This document shows positions 51,788-59,931 of a DNA stretch of 64,000 nt, piece by piece. The position numbers and the translations under genes were made by a program. The stretch is taken from contig JBGAUW010000017.1 of assembly GCA_044228435.1 (NCBI GenBank), forward strand, positions 56,604 through 120,603, read 5' to 3'. Source of the DNA: Bog-950 sp044228435. Its GTDB lineage: Bacteria > Bacteroidota > Bacteroidia > Chitinophagales > LD1. Numbering within the stretch: the stretch's first letter is position 1; the number at the start of each line of letters is the position of its first letter. Under the pieces are notes generated by a model that was not told where the DNA came from, searched no databases, and saw only the letters and a list, made by a program, of their open reading frames with translations.

Positions 51788-52543
51788 TTAATGTTGGACA
51801 AGTTCCACAAACAATCCTTTATAAACACCATTTGAAAGTTGCAATGTATTATGCGGCGATGTTTCGCCGTATAGCTTGCATTTAAATTCTATAGTTACTT
51901 CTACAGCTCGAAATTCAACTAAGCTACCAGAATTGCCAGTGGGAACAATGCTGAGTTGTTGCAATACCATAAAATTCAAATCGGGTTTTACATCCGTAAT
52001 TACAAAATAATTAGCAGTATCAAGATATGCCGGCACTGGCAATTGCACCCCCAATGAAGCATTATTTTGAAAAACCCATCGATCAGCATTATTTGCAAAC
52101 ACAAAATTTAAACCTTCGTTACGGCCTTCATCAAAACAAGCAATACCTAATGTGCCGGGTTTAAAAACCTCGTAAAAATCTTTTGGATCTTTTAAAGCAG
52201 GAAAGATACTATCACGTGAAAAGTCCATTTTACTACGATGAAAAACTTTTACAATAGTCATTTCCGCTACCGGTTTGCCGCTATTATCGGTAAGTGAACT
52301 TTGAAAAAATAGGCCAAAACTATCTCCATTGGCAAACCTAGAAGGGCTTGTATATGCATTAGGAATTAATTTATTTACAGACCCCGCTGGTGCAGCGGAC
52401 TTGTAATCTGACGACGCATCATAATCTCCTAATGCAGAATTATACTTTAGAGATGCGCTTGGCTCTGGTAAGGTTTGTTTCTTACAACATGCAAGCAAAC
52501 ACATCAACATGACTACCAACAAATAAAAATTTGGTTTGAACAT
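51788..52543 (-). CDS. Putative lipoprotein, unknown function
   Basis: 251 residues from ATG 52543 (the 11 codons before it do not look coding). Signal with lipobox L-L-A-C-C-K-K, so it is likely lipid-anchored. The mature part is beta-rich with charged loops (D-R-W-V-F-Q-N-N-A, E-V-T-I-E-F-K-C-K-L-Y-G). No family recognised. Convergent with the DUF5655 gene; 118 bp downstream of the SPFH gene on the same strand. Confidence 0.7.
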   Translation of the reverse strand: MFKPNFYLLVVMLMCLLACCKKQTLPEPSASLKYNSALGDYDASSDYKSAAPAGSVNKLIPNAYTSPSRFANGDSFGLFFQSSLTDNSGKPVAEMTIVKVFHRSKMDFSRDSIFPALKDPKDFYEVFKPGTLGIACFDEGRNEGLNFVFANNADRWVFQNNASLGVQLPVPAYLDTANYFVITDVKPDLNFMVLQQLSIVPTGNSGSLVEFRAVEVTIEFKCKLYGETSPHNTLQLSNGVYKGLFVELVQH

Positions 52544-52661
52544 AAATTTGAAATTTTGAGCAAGCACCAATCTCAAATAATAATAATCAACTTAATCTAT
52601 AAAATAAAGTTGCCCCACCTTTCGGCAGGGCAACAGTTAAATATGTAGCCTTTTAAAATTA

Positions 52662-53867
52662 TTACTTAGCGGCTTTATCTAAGTTAAGCAGTTTAACGCC
52701 TAATATAGCTTCGAGCATAGAGCCCTCTTTACTACCACCACCGTTACCGGCCATATAAGTACTCGGCAACTGCATTTTAGCAAGAGCCTCGGCTACACCA
52801 ATTTTGGTGTCCATTTCGAACTGGGCCTTTTGCTGCGGGGTTAAACCCGCCGAAACCATTCGCGAGTTTTTATACGACTCGGCATCGGCATCCGTCTTCA
52901 CCTTTTGGGCCTGCAATACAGCGGTTTGCGTATTTAGAGCAGCCACCTCTTTTTCCTGCTGGGCCTGGGTAATAGCCTGGGCTTTTAAAACCTCCTGCTC
53001 CCACTTAGCCTTGGCAGCGGCCGCCTTACCTTGTAACTCGGTGGTAATGGCATCCTGCTCAGCCTTTTTACTGTTGGCAATAGCGGTTTGCACCTGCATA
53101 TAAGCCTCTTGCTGCACCTTTATCTGGCGTTCAACCTCATCATCGTAGTCGATAGCGTTAAGGGCAAGGCCCTGTAACAATACGTTATACGTTTTTATGG
53201 CCGAAACCTCCTGGCGGGCAGGGCCCTTGGCATCCTGCACAATACGCACCATGGTTACCGTTTTATCGGTATTCATCAGGTCGTCGTGTACTTTCACTTC
53301 TTCCTGCTGGGTGCGGTATACACCGTTTATACTTTGGTCTTCAATGTAAGAAAGCAAGTCGTTACGCTTTTCGGCACTCGATTCTTTACTACTCATCAAA
53401 GGGCCGGTCATATACACGGCTTTAGTTACTACCTGGCGGATAAGCTGCTCCTCGATGGCTTTTTGCGAACCGAAGTCGGTGTGCAGTTTAAGTATGGCCT
53501 TATCATCGGCAGGCATATACCAACGCACCGAACCGGAAATCTGTCCGTGTCCACCATCATTGAATCGTATCTTGATGGCATCGTCTTTGGCAACACCCTC
53601 ATCACTCTTTTTACTGAACCAGAACTGGTTCGATTTTTTGTAGTGGGTGGCTATACCAAAACTTTGGGCTACCGGACCGGGTGTAGTATAAATACTTACC
53701 CTACCGGTAAAGGCGCTTTGTATAATTACAATTTCTGAGTTATCTACGTTTTCTACCATTTTACCCGAGAAGAGGAGTATTACAATAAACAATACACCTA
53801 ATCCGAGTATCAATACATTTTTTAAGGTTAATTCGGGTCTTTTCATTTCACTAATTGGGTTCTTCAT
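52662..53867 (-). CDS. SPFH/band-7 domain membrane protein with coiled coil
   Basis: 401 residues. One N-terminal membrane helix (V-L-I-L-G-L-G-V-L-F-I-V-I-L-L), an SPFH domain (~45-230) with strand-rich I-V-I-I-Q-S-A-F and a V-R-W-Y-M-P turn, then a long Ala/Gln/Lys-rich coiled coil (~245-345), and a Gly-rich tail. Such proteins build large rings or cages at the membrane, helping to organise proteases or lipids. A small membrane/coiled-coil protein is encoded just upstream on the same strand, likely a partner. Confidence 0.88.
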   Translation of the reverse strand: MKNPISEMKRPELTLKNVLILGLGVLFIVILLFSGKMVENVDNSEIVIIQSAFTGRVSIYTTPGPVAQSFGIATHYKKSNQFWFSKKSDEGVAKDDAIKIRFNDGGHGQISGSVRWYMPADDKAILKLHTDFGSQKAIEEQLIRQVVTKAVYMTGPLMSSKESSAEKRNDLLSYIEDQSINGVYRTQQEEVKVHDDLMNTDKTVTMVRIVQDAKGPARQEVSAIKTYNVLLQGLALNAIDYDDEVERQIKVQQEAYMQVQTAIANSKKAEQDAITTELQGKAAAAKAKWEQEVLKAQAITQAQQEKEVAALNTQTAVLQAQKVKTDADAESYKNSRMVSAGLTPQQKAQFEMDTKIGVAEALAKMQLPSTYMAGNGGGSKEGSMLEAILGVKLLNLDKAAK

Positions 53868-53929
53868 TTTTGGGTTTACTTTTTTTGTTGATTTTATGTT
53901 TTTATGATTTTGGCATCACCAAAACAAAA

Positions 53930-53993
53930 TGTCATGGTGAGCGGAGTCGAACCATATTCACCGAGTCATCCTTCGACTACGCTCAGGATGACA
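53930..53993. repeat. Dispersed palindromic repeat, second locus
   Basis: Left arm (26 bp) is the exact reverse complement of 22379-22404; right arm cttcgactacgctcaggat pairs with left-arm bases in part. It lies between the SPFH gene and its upstream partner. Confidence 0.65.
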
Positions 53994-54038
53994 TCGTCTT
54001 TTTGATTCTAAAATTTGTTTAGTCTGCTATTTCATGTT

Positions 54039-54326
54039 TTATAATAAGTTATCTGATTCGTTTTTTAATTCTTCAGCGCTTTCATAATTTTTTTGCGCCT
54101 GCTGTTGCACTTCTTCTACTACTGCTTTTACCTTTTCTACTTTTTGCTTAGCTTTTTTTATTTTCTCGGGTAGCGCATCTTCAACAACAGTAGTTGGTGC
54201 TGGTGCCGGTTCTTTTTTTTTAAACGAACCAAAAAGAGGCAGCTTAAGTAAAGCAGGTATAAGCACCTCGGTAATAAAAATTAGTAAGACAGCTGCCAAA
54301 AGGCAGAATTCTAATATGGTCCACAT
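54039..54326 (-). CDS. Small membrane protein with C-terminal coiled coil
   Basis: 95 residues. N-terminal membrane helix (I-L-E-F-C-L-L-A-A-V-L-L-I-F-I), an L-P-L-F-G-S-F-K-K-K basic edge, an Ala/Pro linker and a charged helix rich in Lys, Glu and Gln (V-E-K-V-K-A-V-V-E-E-V). It is 170 bp upstream of the SPFH gene on the same strand, with a repeat between. Function unknown; scaffold partner likely. Confidence 0.65.
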   Translation of the reverse strand: MWTILEFCLLAAVLLIFITEVLIPALLKLPLFGSFKKKEPAPAPTTVVEDALPEKIKKAKQKVEKVKAVVEEVQQQAQKNYESAEELKNESDNLL

Positions 54327-54641
54327 ATTTTAATTTTTTGCTCTGCGTAAGGCACGTAGCTTTAGCATTGCGCACCTGCACAGAAATGATTAAATAATTT
54401 TTTTGTAAGAAAGGAGCAGTTTACGCCATCCGGAGGATGAACTGTTGGGCTGTGTGTTTTAAAACACCAATATTTTTTAAAAGCTTAAAAGTTCGTCCGG
54501 CTTTAGCGGCTTACTTATTCGGGGGGAGGATCTAAAGTTCACATATATAGTTAAGACGCCCTACGCATTAGAATATTTTAGCAAATGTGTTAAAATGCGA
54601 AGATTAGAAAGGGTCTAAATAGCAGGGAGAAACCAATACAG

Positions 54642-54744
54642 GTTAACGCAAAGGTCGGAAAGTTAAAGGCCGCAAAGAATCGCAAAGAATTACAGTATTT
54701 CTTTGCGGTTCTTTGCGAAAACCTTAGCGTAACTTTGCGTTAAC
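54642..54744. repeat. Large imperfect inverted repeat with cgcaaag words
   Basis: Outer arms gttaacgcaaag / ctttgcgttaac and inner arms ccgcaaagaatcgcaaagaa / ttctttgcggttctttgcg-like make a long hairpin. The 470-bp gap holding it has no gene; it separates the SPFH pair from the sugar-kinase operon. Same phrase family as at 8262 and 44658. Confidence 0.65.
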
Positions 54745-54794
54745 TGTGTTTTTTGTTTTGCAGAGAACAGGTTTAAACATAGCAATCAACAAGT

Positions 54795-55817
54795 CTATAT
54801 TGTCCAAGTGGTTAATCCATGATTAGTAAAGCTATAGCGCATTACGCGGCCCCCTATTTTATTAAGGGCTTCTATAACTTTAAACTTATTGTTGTAAGGG
54901 GCATAGAAAATCATAAACCCGCCACCACCGGCACCTGATATTTTGCCACCGGTAGCACCGGCTTTCATAGCAGCATTATATATAGCCTCAATATGCGGAT
55001 TGCTAATGCCATCGGCCATCGCTTTTTTGTGTTGCCAGCCGTAGTGTAGTATTTTGCCAATGCTATCTATTTCGCCGCGCAGCAAACCTTCTTTCATCAT
55101 TACACTCTGCTCCTTCAGGCTGTGCATAGCATCAATGCTCTTTACGTTTTTCTTTTTTACGTTGTCGCTCTGCTTCTTTATAATCTCCGAAGAGAGGCGG
55201 CTGGTTTCGGTAAAAAACAGCACCAGGTTATTCTCTAACTCGTGCAGCCATTTATCTTTTACGCGCAGCGGGTTTACAATCACCTTGTCGTTTTTGTAAA
55301 ACTCCATATAGTTAACGCCGCCAAAGGTAGCCGCGTATTGGTCTTGCTTGCCGCCGTGCATGCCTAAATCTTCGCGCTCTATTTTATACGCCAGGTGGGC
55401 AATATCGTATTCGCCCAAAGGCAGCTTCAGCCACTCTACAAAAGCACCCAGTATAGCCACCACCAACGTAGATGATGAGCCAAGGCCCGAGCCCGGAGGG
55501 GCATCTACATACGTAGAGAGTTCGAATGAAAGCGGTTTTTTTACAAAGTCGCGCACCACGCGGTTATAAACGCCCTTAGCCAAATCTAGCTGACCGTTTA
55601 TTTTAACCTGCTTTTTGGCATCTATCACAAACTCTTCGTTGCGGTCGATGGCCTTTAAGTGTATTTTGCCATCGGCCATTGGTTTAATGGTAGCATAGGC
55701 ATACATATTAATAGTGGCATTTAAAATAGCGCCGCCATACAAATCAGAGTAAGGGGAAACATCGGTGCCACCACCGGCCAATCCAAGGCGAAGGGGGGCT
55801 TTGCTTCTGTAAATCAT
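54795..55817 (-). CDS. GHMP-family sugar kinase (heptose-7-phosphate kinase-like)
   Basis: 340 residues. Start A-P-L-R-L-G-L-A-G-G-G-T-D resembles HddA/FKP-type sugar kinases; the ATP loop is P-P-G-S-G-L-G-S-S-S-T; the G-A-G-G-G-G-F motif 3 is near the end. Substrate probably D-glycero-D-manno-heptose 7-phosphate or another sugar for surface glycans, not proven. Last gene of the minus-strand operon with GT4 and GT2 genes, 200 bp after the GT4 stop. Confidence 0.85.
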   Translation of the reverse strand: MIYRSKAPLRLGLAGGGTDVSPYSDLYGGAILNATINMYAYATIKPMADGKIHLKAIDRNEEFVIDAKKQVKINGQLDLAKGVYNRVVRDFVKKPLSFELSTYVDAPPGSGLGSSSTLVVAILGAFVEWLKLPLGEYDIAHLAYKIEREDLGMHGGKQDQYAATFGGVNYMEFYKNDKVIVNPLRVKDKWLHELENNLVLFFTETSRLSSEIIKKQSDNVKKKNVKSIDAMHSLKEQSVMMKEGLLRGEIDSIGKILHYGWQHKKAMADGISNPHIEAIYNAAMKAGATGGKISGAGGGGFMIFYAPYNNKFKVIEALNKIGGRVMRYSFTNHGLTTWTI

Positions 55818-56017
55818 GGGTGCAAGTTTAAGTTAATTCGGCTAAAGGGTTAAACGGGCTAAACGGTAAAATACAAAAGGCACAGGTTTAGTCAAAATTG
55901 CATTAGCGCTATTCTCTGGGGAGATTACTCATGGCTCGCTTATTTTTTATTGAAATTCGTGAATTACGCTTCGCTCCATTTGCTTCGTCGGCCAAAGCGC
56001 CTCCTCGCAATGACCTC

Positions 56018-57148
56018 TTAAATACTTTTCATCACCTCAAAAATCTTGTTCAGCATTTCGCTCCAGGCGTATTTTTTCTTTTCGAGCTTAATGTTATCAC
56101 GCATTTTAAACTCTAAGTGCTTGCCGTAAAAATCTACCAGGGCATCGGCAATGGCGGTAGGGTTAGGTTCTACAACATACCCTACTTTACCGTGCGGTAC
56201 AATTTCGGGCAGGCCACCCACATTGGTTACCAGCATGGGCCTATCGAAGTGATAGCATATTTGTGTAACACCGCTTTGGGTAGCATGCTTATAAGGCTGC
56301 ACCACCATATCGGCCGCGCAGAAATAATTGCGCACTTCATTATCGGGTATAAAATCGGTCTTTAAAACCAGTTTGTCGCGTATACCCAACTGGTCTATCA
56401 TCTCTGCATAAGGCTTGCTATCGGTATAAAACTCACCTGCTACAATTAGTTTTACGTTCAGGTTGCGTACCCGCTCATCGGCCATGGCCTGTAGTAATAA
56501 ATCGAGGCCTTTATAGTCGCGGATAAATCCGAAGAACAAAATGTATTCTTCATTTATAGGTAGCCCCAGTTTCTCATACGCCTCTACCTTATTAATAGCC
56601 TCGCCAAAATTATCGAACAATGGATGGGGGCTAAACAAGCGCGGCTTATCGGCATTAAACTTTGATAGGTCTTTTAGCACACTATCGCTCATAGCTATAA
56701 AGCCATCTACACTATTTACAAAGTATTTAGCCAGCGCAAAATCGCCAATGCGCTTTTCGTGCGGTATAATATTATCGAGTATAGAGATAATTTTTGTTTT
56801 GCCATTCTTCTTTACCAGCCTTGCAATAGTGCCCAAACATGGCCCCATAAAAGGCAGCCAGAATTTTACTATCAGCAAATCGGCATTCAGTTTGGCAATC
56901 TCCTTCCCTACTGTATACCAGTTAAGCGGGTTAACCGAGTTTACTTTTACATGTATATATAAATCATCGGGTGCCGGTGCATCGCTGTATTGCGAAGTGC
57001 CCGGAAACAAAAATTCGGGATACTGCAGGCTAAAAGTATATATCTGCACACTGTGCCCCTGGCGGATAAACTCGCGGGCAAGGCGTTCGTTGTAAGAGGC
57101 TAATCCGCCGCGTAAAGGGTGGGCAGAACCAAGGATGATTACTTTCAT
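56018..57148 (-). CDS. Glycosyltransferase family 4
   Basis: 376 residues, GT-B fold. Start M-K-V-I-I-L-G-S-A-H-P-L-R-G-G-L-A-S-Y with the donor-domain L-F-F-G-F-I-R-D-Y-K-G-L-D-L-L motif and the acceptor/nucleotide E-x7-E type P-Y-K-H-A-T-Q-S-G-V-T-Q, G-G-L-P-E-I-V near 310. No membrane helix. Likely adds sugars during surface polysaccharide or lipid glycan synthesis. Follows GT2 by about 90 bp with a repeat between. Confidence 0.9.
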   Translation of the reverse strand: MKVIILGSAHPLRGGLASYNERLAREFIRQGHSVQIYTFSLQYPEFLFPGTSQYSDAPAPDDLYIHVKVNSVNPLNWYTVGKEIAKLNADLLIVKFWLPFMGPCLGTIARLVKKNGKTKIISILDNIIPHEKRIGDFALAKYFVNSVDGFIAMSDSVLKDLSKFNADKPRLFSPHPLFDNFGEAINKVEAYEKLGLPINEEYILFFGFIRDYKGLDLLLQAMADERVRNLNVKLIVAGEFYTDSKPYAEMIDQLGIRDKLVLKTDFIPDNEVRNYFCAADMVVQPYKHATQSGVTQICYHFDRPMLVTNVGGLPEIVPHGKVGYVVEPNPTAIADALVDFYGKHLEFKMRDNIKLEKKKYAWSEMLNKIFEVMKSI

Positions 57149-57160
57149 AATTTCAAGTAA

Positions 57161-57222
57161 ACTGATTTTACTGATTTAGCAGATAGCACAGATAAAAAAG
57201 AGAGATCCGTTTAATCTGTTTT
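57161..57222. repeat. Phrase-like repeat (actgattttactgattt / aatctgtttta)
   Basis: Between the GT2 and GT4 genes; actgattttactgattt, cagataaaa and ttaatctgtttta words pair loosely. Known type of intergenic word repeat in this phylum (recalled). Could alter GT4 expression. Confidence 0.45.
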
Positions 57223-57237
57223 ACATGCGTACCGGGA

Positions 57238-58072
57238 TTAAACATTCACCATTTTGGCAATATCGTAGTGGTTTCTATCGGCTGCTTTGCGCGAAATAAG
57301 TTCGCCTAAAAAGCCGGCAACAAAAAGCTGCACGCCAATTACAATAGATAGAAGCGCCAGGTAGAATAATGGTCGTTCGGTCATGCGGTATTGCTCAAAG
57401 ACAAATTTGCCAATGGTTAAGTAGACTACCGTAATAAAACCCAGTAAAAAGCTAAGCACGCCCAGCCCTCCAACGCTCAGTAAATCTAAAAAGCCATACA
57501 GAAAGCGCTCCATACCAAACTTGGTAACGCCGTATTTGCGCTGCTGGTGTTGCACTACCTTCTCCCCTATATTAGCATAGCCGGCTTTTTTTGCCAGCAC
57601 GGGTATATACCGGTGCATCTCGCCGTATACCTCTACGCTTTTTACCACTTCATTTTTGTAAGCCTTTAAACCGCAATTCATGTCGTGCAGTTGTATGCCA
57701 GTCATAGCACGGGTGGCACCATTATATATTTTGGTAGGTATGGTTTTGCTAAGCGGGTCGAACCTTTTTTGTTTCCAGCCACTTACCAAATCAAAATTAT
57801 CCTCCGTTATCATTTTATACAGGGCGGGTATCTCATCCGGCGAATCCTGCAAATCGGCATCCATAGTAATAATTACATCGCCCTGTGCGTGGGTAAAGCC
57901 TACCTGTAAAGCGGCGCTTTTGCCATAGTTTTTACGAAACCGGATACCCTTTATTTTAGGGTCTTGCGCACTCAGTCTTTCTACCACACTCCAGCTTTTA
58001 TCGCGGCTGCCATCGTCTATAAGTAATACTTCGTGGCTAAAGTTATTGGCCAACTACAACAGATATTTGCAT
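57238..58072 (-). pseudogene. Glycosyltransferase family 2 (DPM1/DPMS-like), disrupted near its start
   Basis: From 58053 downward a 271-codon frame gives GT2 with D-D-G-S-R-D, D-A-D-L-Q-D-S, the acceptor R-K-Y-G-V-T-K region and two C-terminal membrane helices, typical of polyprenyl-phosphate sugar transferases. Its true start is visible: the preceding DUF4199 gene stops TAA at 58073-58075 and ATG 58072 starts M-Q-I-S-V-V-V. It then runs G-Q and stops, while the next phase continues with A-N-N-F-S-H-E-V. About 25 codons that should carry the usual P-x-x-N-E-x-E loop are missing, with a phase change. A rescue start at TTG 58053 would leave the nucleotide-binding strand out. Non-functional unless the sequence is in error. 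Confidence 0.75.
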
Positions 58073-58621
58073 TTACGCTTCTGGTTTAACTTCTGGTTTT
58101 AGCACCGCAGCATCGGGCCTGTTTACAAATAAAGCAATTAGCGCCGATAAGATAAGGCCGATGACTATAGATGAAGCATAACGTAAGGACTGCGATTTTA
58201 GTGTGGGCGTAAAATCAGTATCCTCAATTCTCTTAAGCGCTTCGTTTACCTGGTCATCGCTACTTCCGAATTTTTCCATCATGGTAGCCGTATTTTCCAG
58301 CTGTTTAGCCTTAATTAAACCGGGCAAATCGGGGTCTATTACTTTAAACAGCAAGTAACCAAAAGTATCGAACAGCATGGTTGCTACTATAGAAATTATA
58401 AATACGGTGAGAAAGGCCTGCCCGAAACTCTTATACCCGCCATTTTCTTTACGTGCGGTTATACCGCCCCAAATCATTAAAAACAGTAAGGGCACATAAA
58501 AAACAAGGCCTACAAACCCCGCCAAAGAAGTTGGACTAAGAATGTAAAGCAAAAGCATAAGGGCTATCATTATACCCCCCGCAATTGCGCCATACCTGAT
58601 AGAAAGTGAATAGCTATTCAT
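58073..58621 (-). CDS. DUF4199 membrane protein
   Basis: 182 residues. Four membrane helices (about 9-30, 33-52, 66-90, 145-165) with G-A-I-A-G-G-I at the start and Y-K-S-F-G-Q-A-F-L-T. Between helices 3 and 4 is a soluble stretch with Lys and Glu. Family of unknown function often next to dihydroorotase and GT2 genes in this phylum (recalled). Its TAA stop directly precedes the ATG of the GT2 gene, so they are coupled. Confidence 0.85.
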   Translation of the reverse strand: MNSYSLSIRYGAIAGGIMIALMLLLYILSPTSLAGFVGLVFYVPLLFLMIWGGITARKENGGYKSFGQAFLTVFIISIVATMLFDTFGYLLFKVIDPDLPGLIKAKQLENTATMMEKFGSSDDQVNEALKRIEDTDFTPTLKSQSLRYASSIVIGLILSALIALFVNRPDAAVLKPEVKPEA

Positions 58622-58631
58622 GGTAAGAATT

Positions 58632-59897
58632 TTAATTCAGTTGAAGCTTTCCTTTATTAATCACCCCCAACGCCTTACCGGTAAACTCATGCCCTACAAA
58701 AGGCGTATTCTTCGATTTTGATTTTATATCACCATCTGCAAACGTCCACTTGTGGGTGGGGTTAAACAGGGTAAGGTCGGCAGGCGCACCTTCTTCAATT
58801 TTAGCTTCAACACCTAGCACGCGGCGCGGATTATTGGCCAGTGTAGCAATGGTTTTTTCCAATTCCACTTTGCCGTGTAAGGCAGTATTGGCGGCTGCAA
58901 AGCATGTCTCCAATCCTATCATACCAAAGTCGGCTTTATCAAATTCCATTTTTTTGCCCTCTTCATCATAAGGCAAGTGCGCCGATGTAATAGTATCTAT
59001 AGTACCATCGGCAATGCCTTTTATGAGCGCAGCGATATCTTCTTTAGAGCGCAGGTGCGGGTTAACTTTGCAGTTGGTATTATACCCGGCTACGGCCGTT
59101 TCATCCAACACCAGGTTGTATGCATTTACCGAGGCTGAAACTCGAAGCCCTTTCTTTTTAGCGCCGCGTATTAAATCAACATTGCGCTTAAGCGAAATAT
59201 CCAGCAGGTGCAGTTTGCCTGCCGTATATTCCAATATGTATAAATCTCTGTTTACCGCTAACTCCTCGGCTAATGCAGGCGCACCGGGTAAACCCAGGCG
59301 GGTACTGGTAATCCCTTCATTCATTACCCCGTTTTTAGAGATACTTTTTTCTTCGGGGTGGTTCATTATTAAACCATCAAAAGCTTTTACATACAGCAAA
59401 GCGCGCTCTACCATTCCGGCATTAGGGCTGGGCTTAAGCCCATCGCTAAAGGCAATGGCGCCGGCTTTATGCATATCGTACATTTCGGCAAGGTCTTTTC
59501 CTTCAAGGTTTTCAGATACGGCACCCAGCGGATGCACCGATACTATTTCGCTTGCCGATTTTTGCAGCACATATTCTATCTGCGCTTTGGTTTGCGTAAT
59601 AGGGTGCGTGTTAGGCATGCAGCAAATATGTGTAAAGCCCCCAAAAGCGGCTGCGGCGCAACCGGTTTCAATGGTTTCGCGCTGTTCGTAGCCGGGGTCG
59701 GCTAAAAAAGTGTTTAGGTCCCACCAGCCAAGCGATACATGCAGATTATCTGCCTTTACCTCTTTGGCTTTAGTAGTGTTTTGCAGCTTTGAACCGATTT
59801 TTTTAATACGGCCATTACTAACTAAAATATCTTTTACCTGGTTATTAAAAGGCGAGCCGGTATCAATGATGCGGGCGGAGCGAATGATTATTTCCAT
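58632..59897 (-). CDS. Dihydroorotase-like protein lacking the HxH metal motif
   Basis: 421 residues from ATG 59897. Amidohydrolase fold of the PyrC/pseudo-DHOase type: I-I-R-S-A-R-I-I-D start, G-G-F-T-H-I-C-C-M-P-N-T, N-N-P-R-R-V-L-G at the end. Where active enzymes have D-x-H-x-H-x-R it reads D60-L-N62-T-F64-L-A66, so both histidines and the arginine are replaced; the following H-I-S-T-type site reads E-Y-T-A-G. It may be an inactive dihydroorotase paralogue or have changed metal use. Lies between the histidine kinase (34 bp) and DUF4199 (10 bp) genes in one operon. Confidence 0.8.
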   Translation of the reverse strand: MEIIIRSARIIDTGSPFNNQVKDILVSNGRIKKIGSKLQNTTKAKEVKADNLHVSLGWWDLNTFLADPGYEQRETIETGCAAAAFGGFTHICCMPNTHPITQTKAQIEYVLQKSASEIVSVHPLGAVSENLEGKDLAEMYDMHKAGAIAFSDGLKPSPNAGMVERALLYVKAFDGLIMNHPEEKSISKNGVMNEGITSTRLGLPGAPALAEELAVNRDLYILEYTAGKLHLLDISLKRNVDLIRGAKKKGLRVSASVNAYNLVLDETAVAGYNTNCKVNPHLRSKEDIAALIKGIADGTIDTITSAHLPYDEEGKKMEFDKADFGMIGLETCFAAANTALHGKVELEKTIATLANNPRRVLGVEAKIEEGAPADLTLFNPTHKWTFADGDIKSKSKNTPFVGHEFTGKALGVINKGKLQLN

Positions 59898-59931
59898 ACC
59901 GAAAGCCAAATATAGAAAAAGCGGGCATTGT

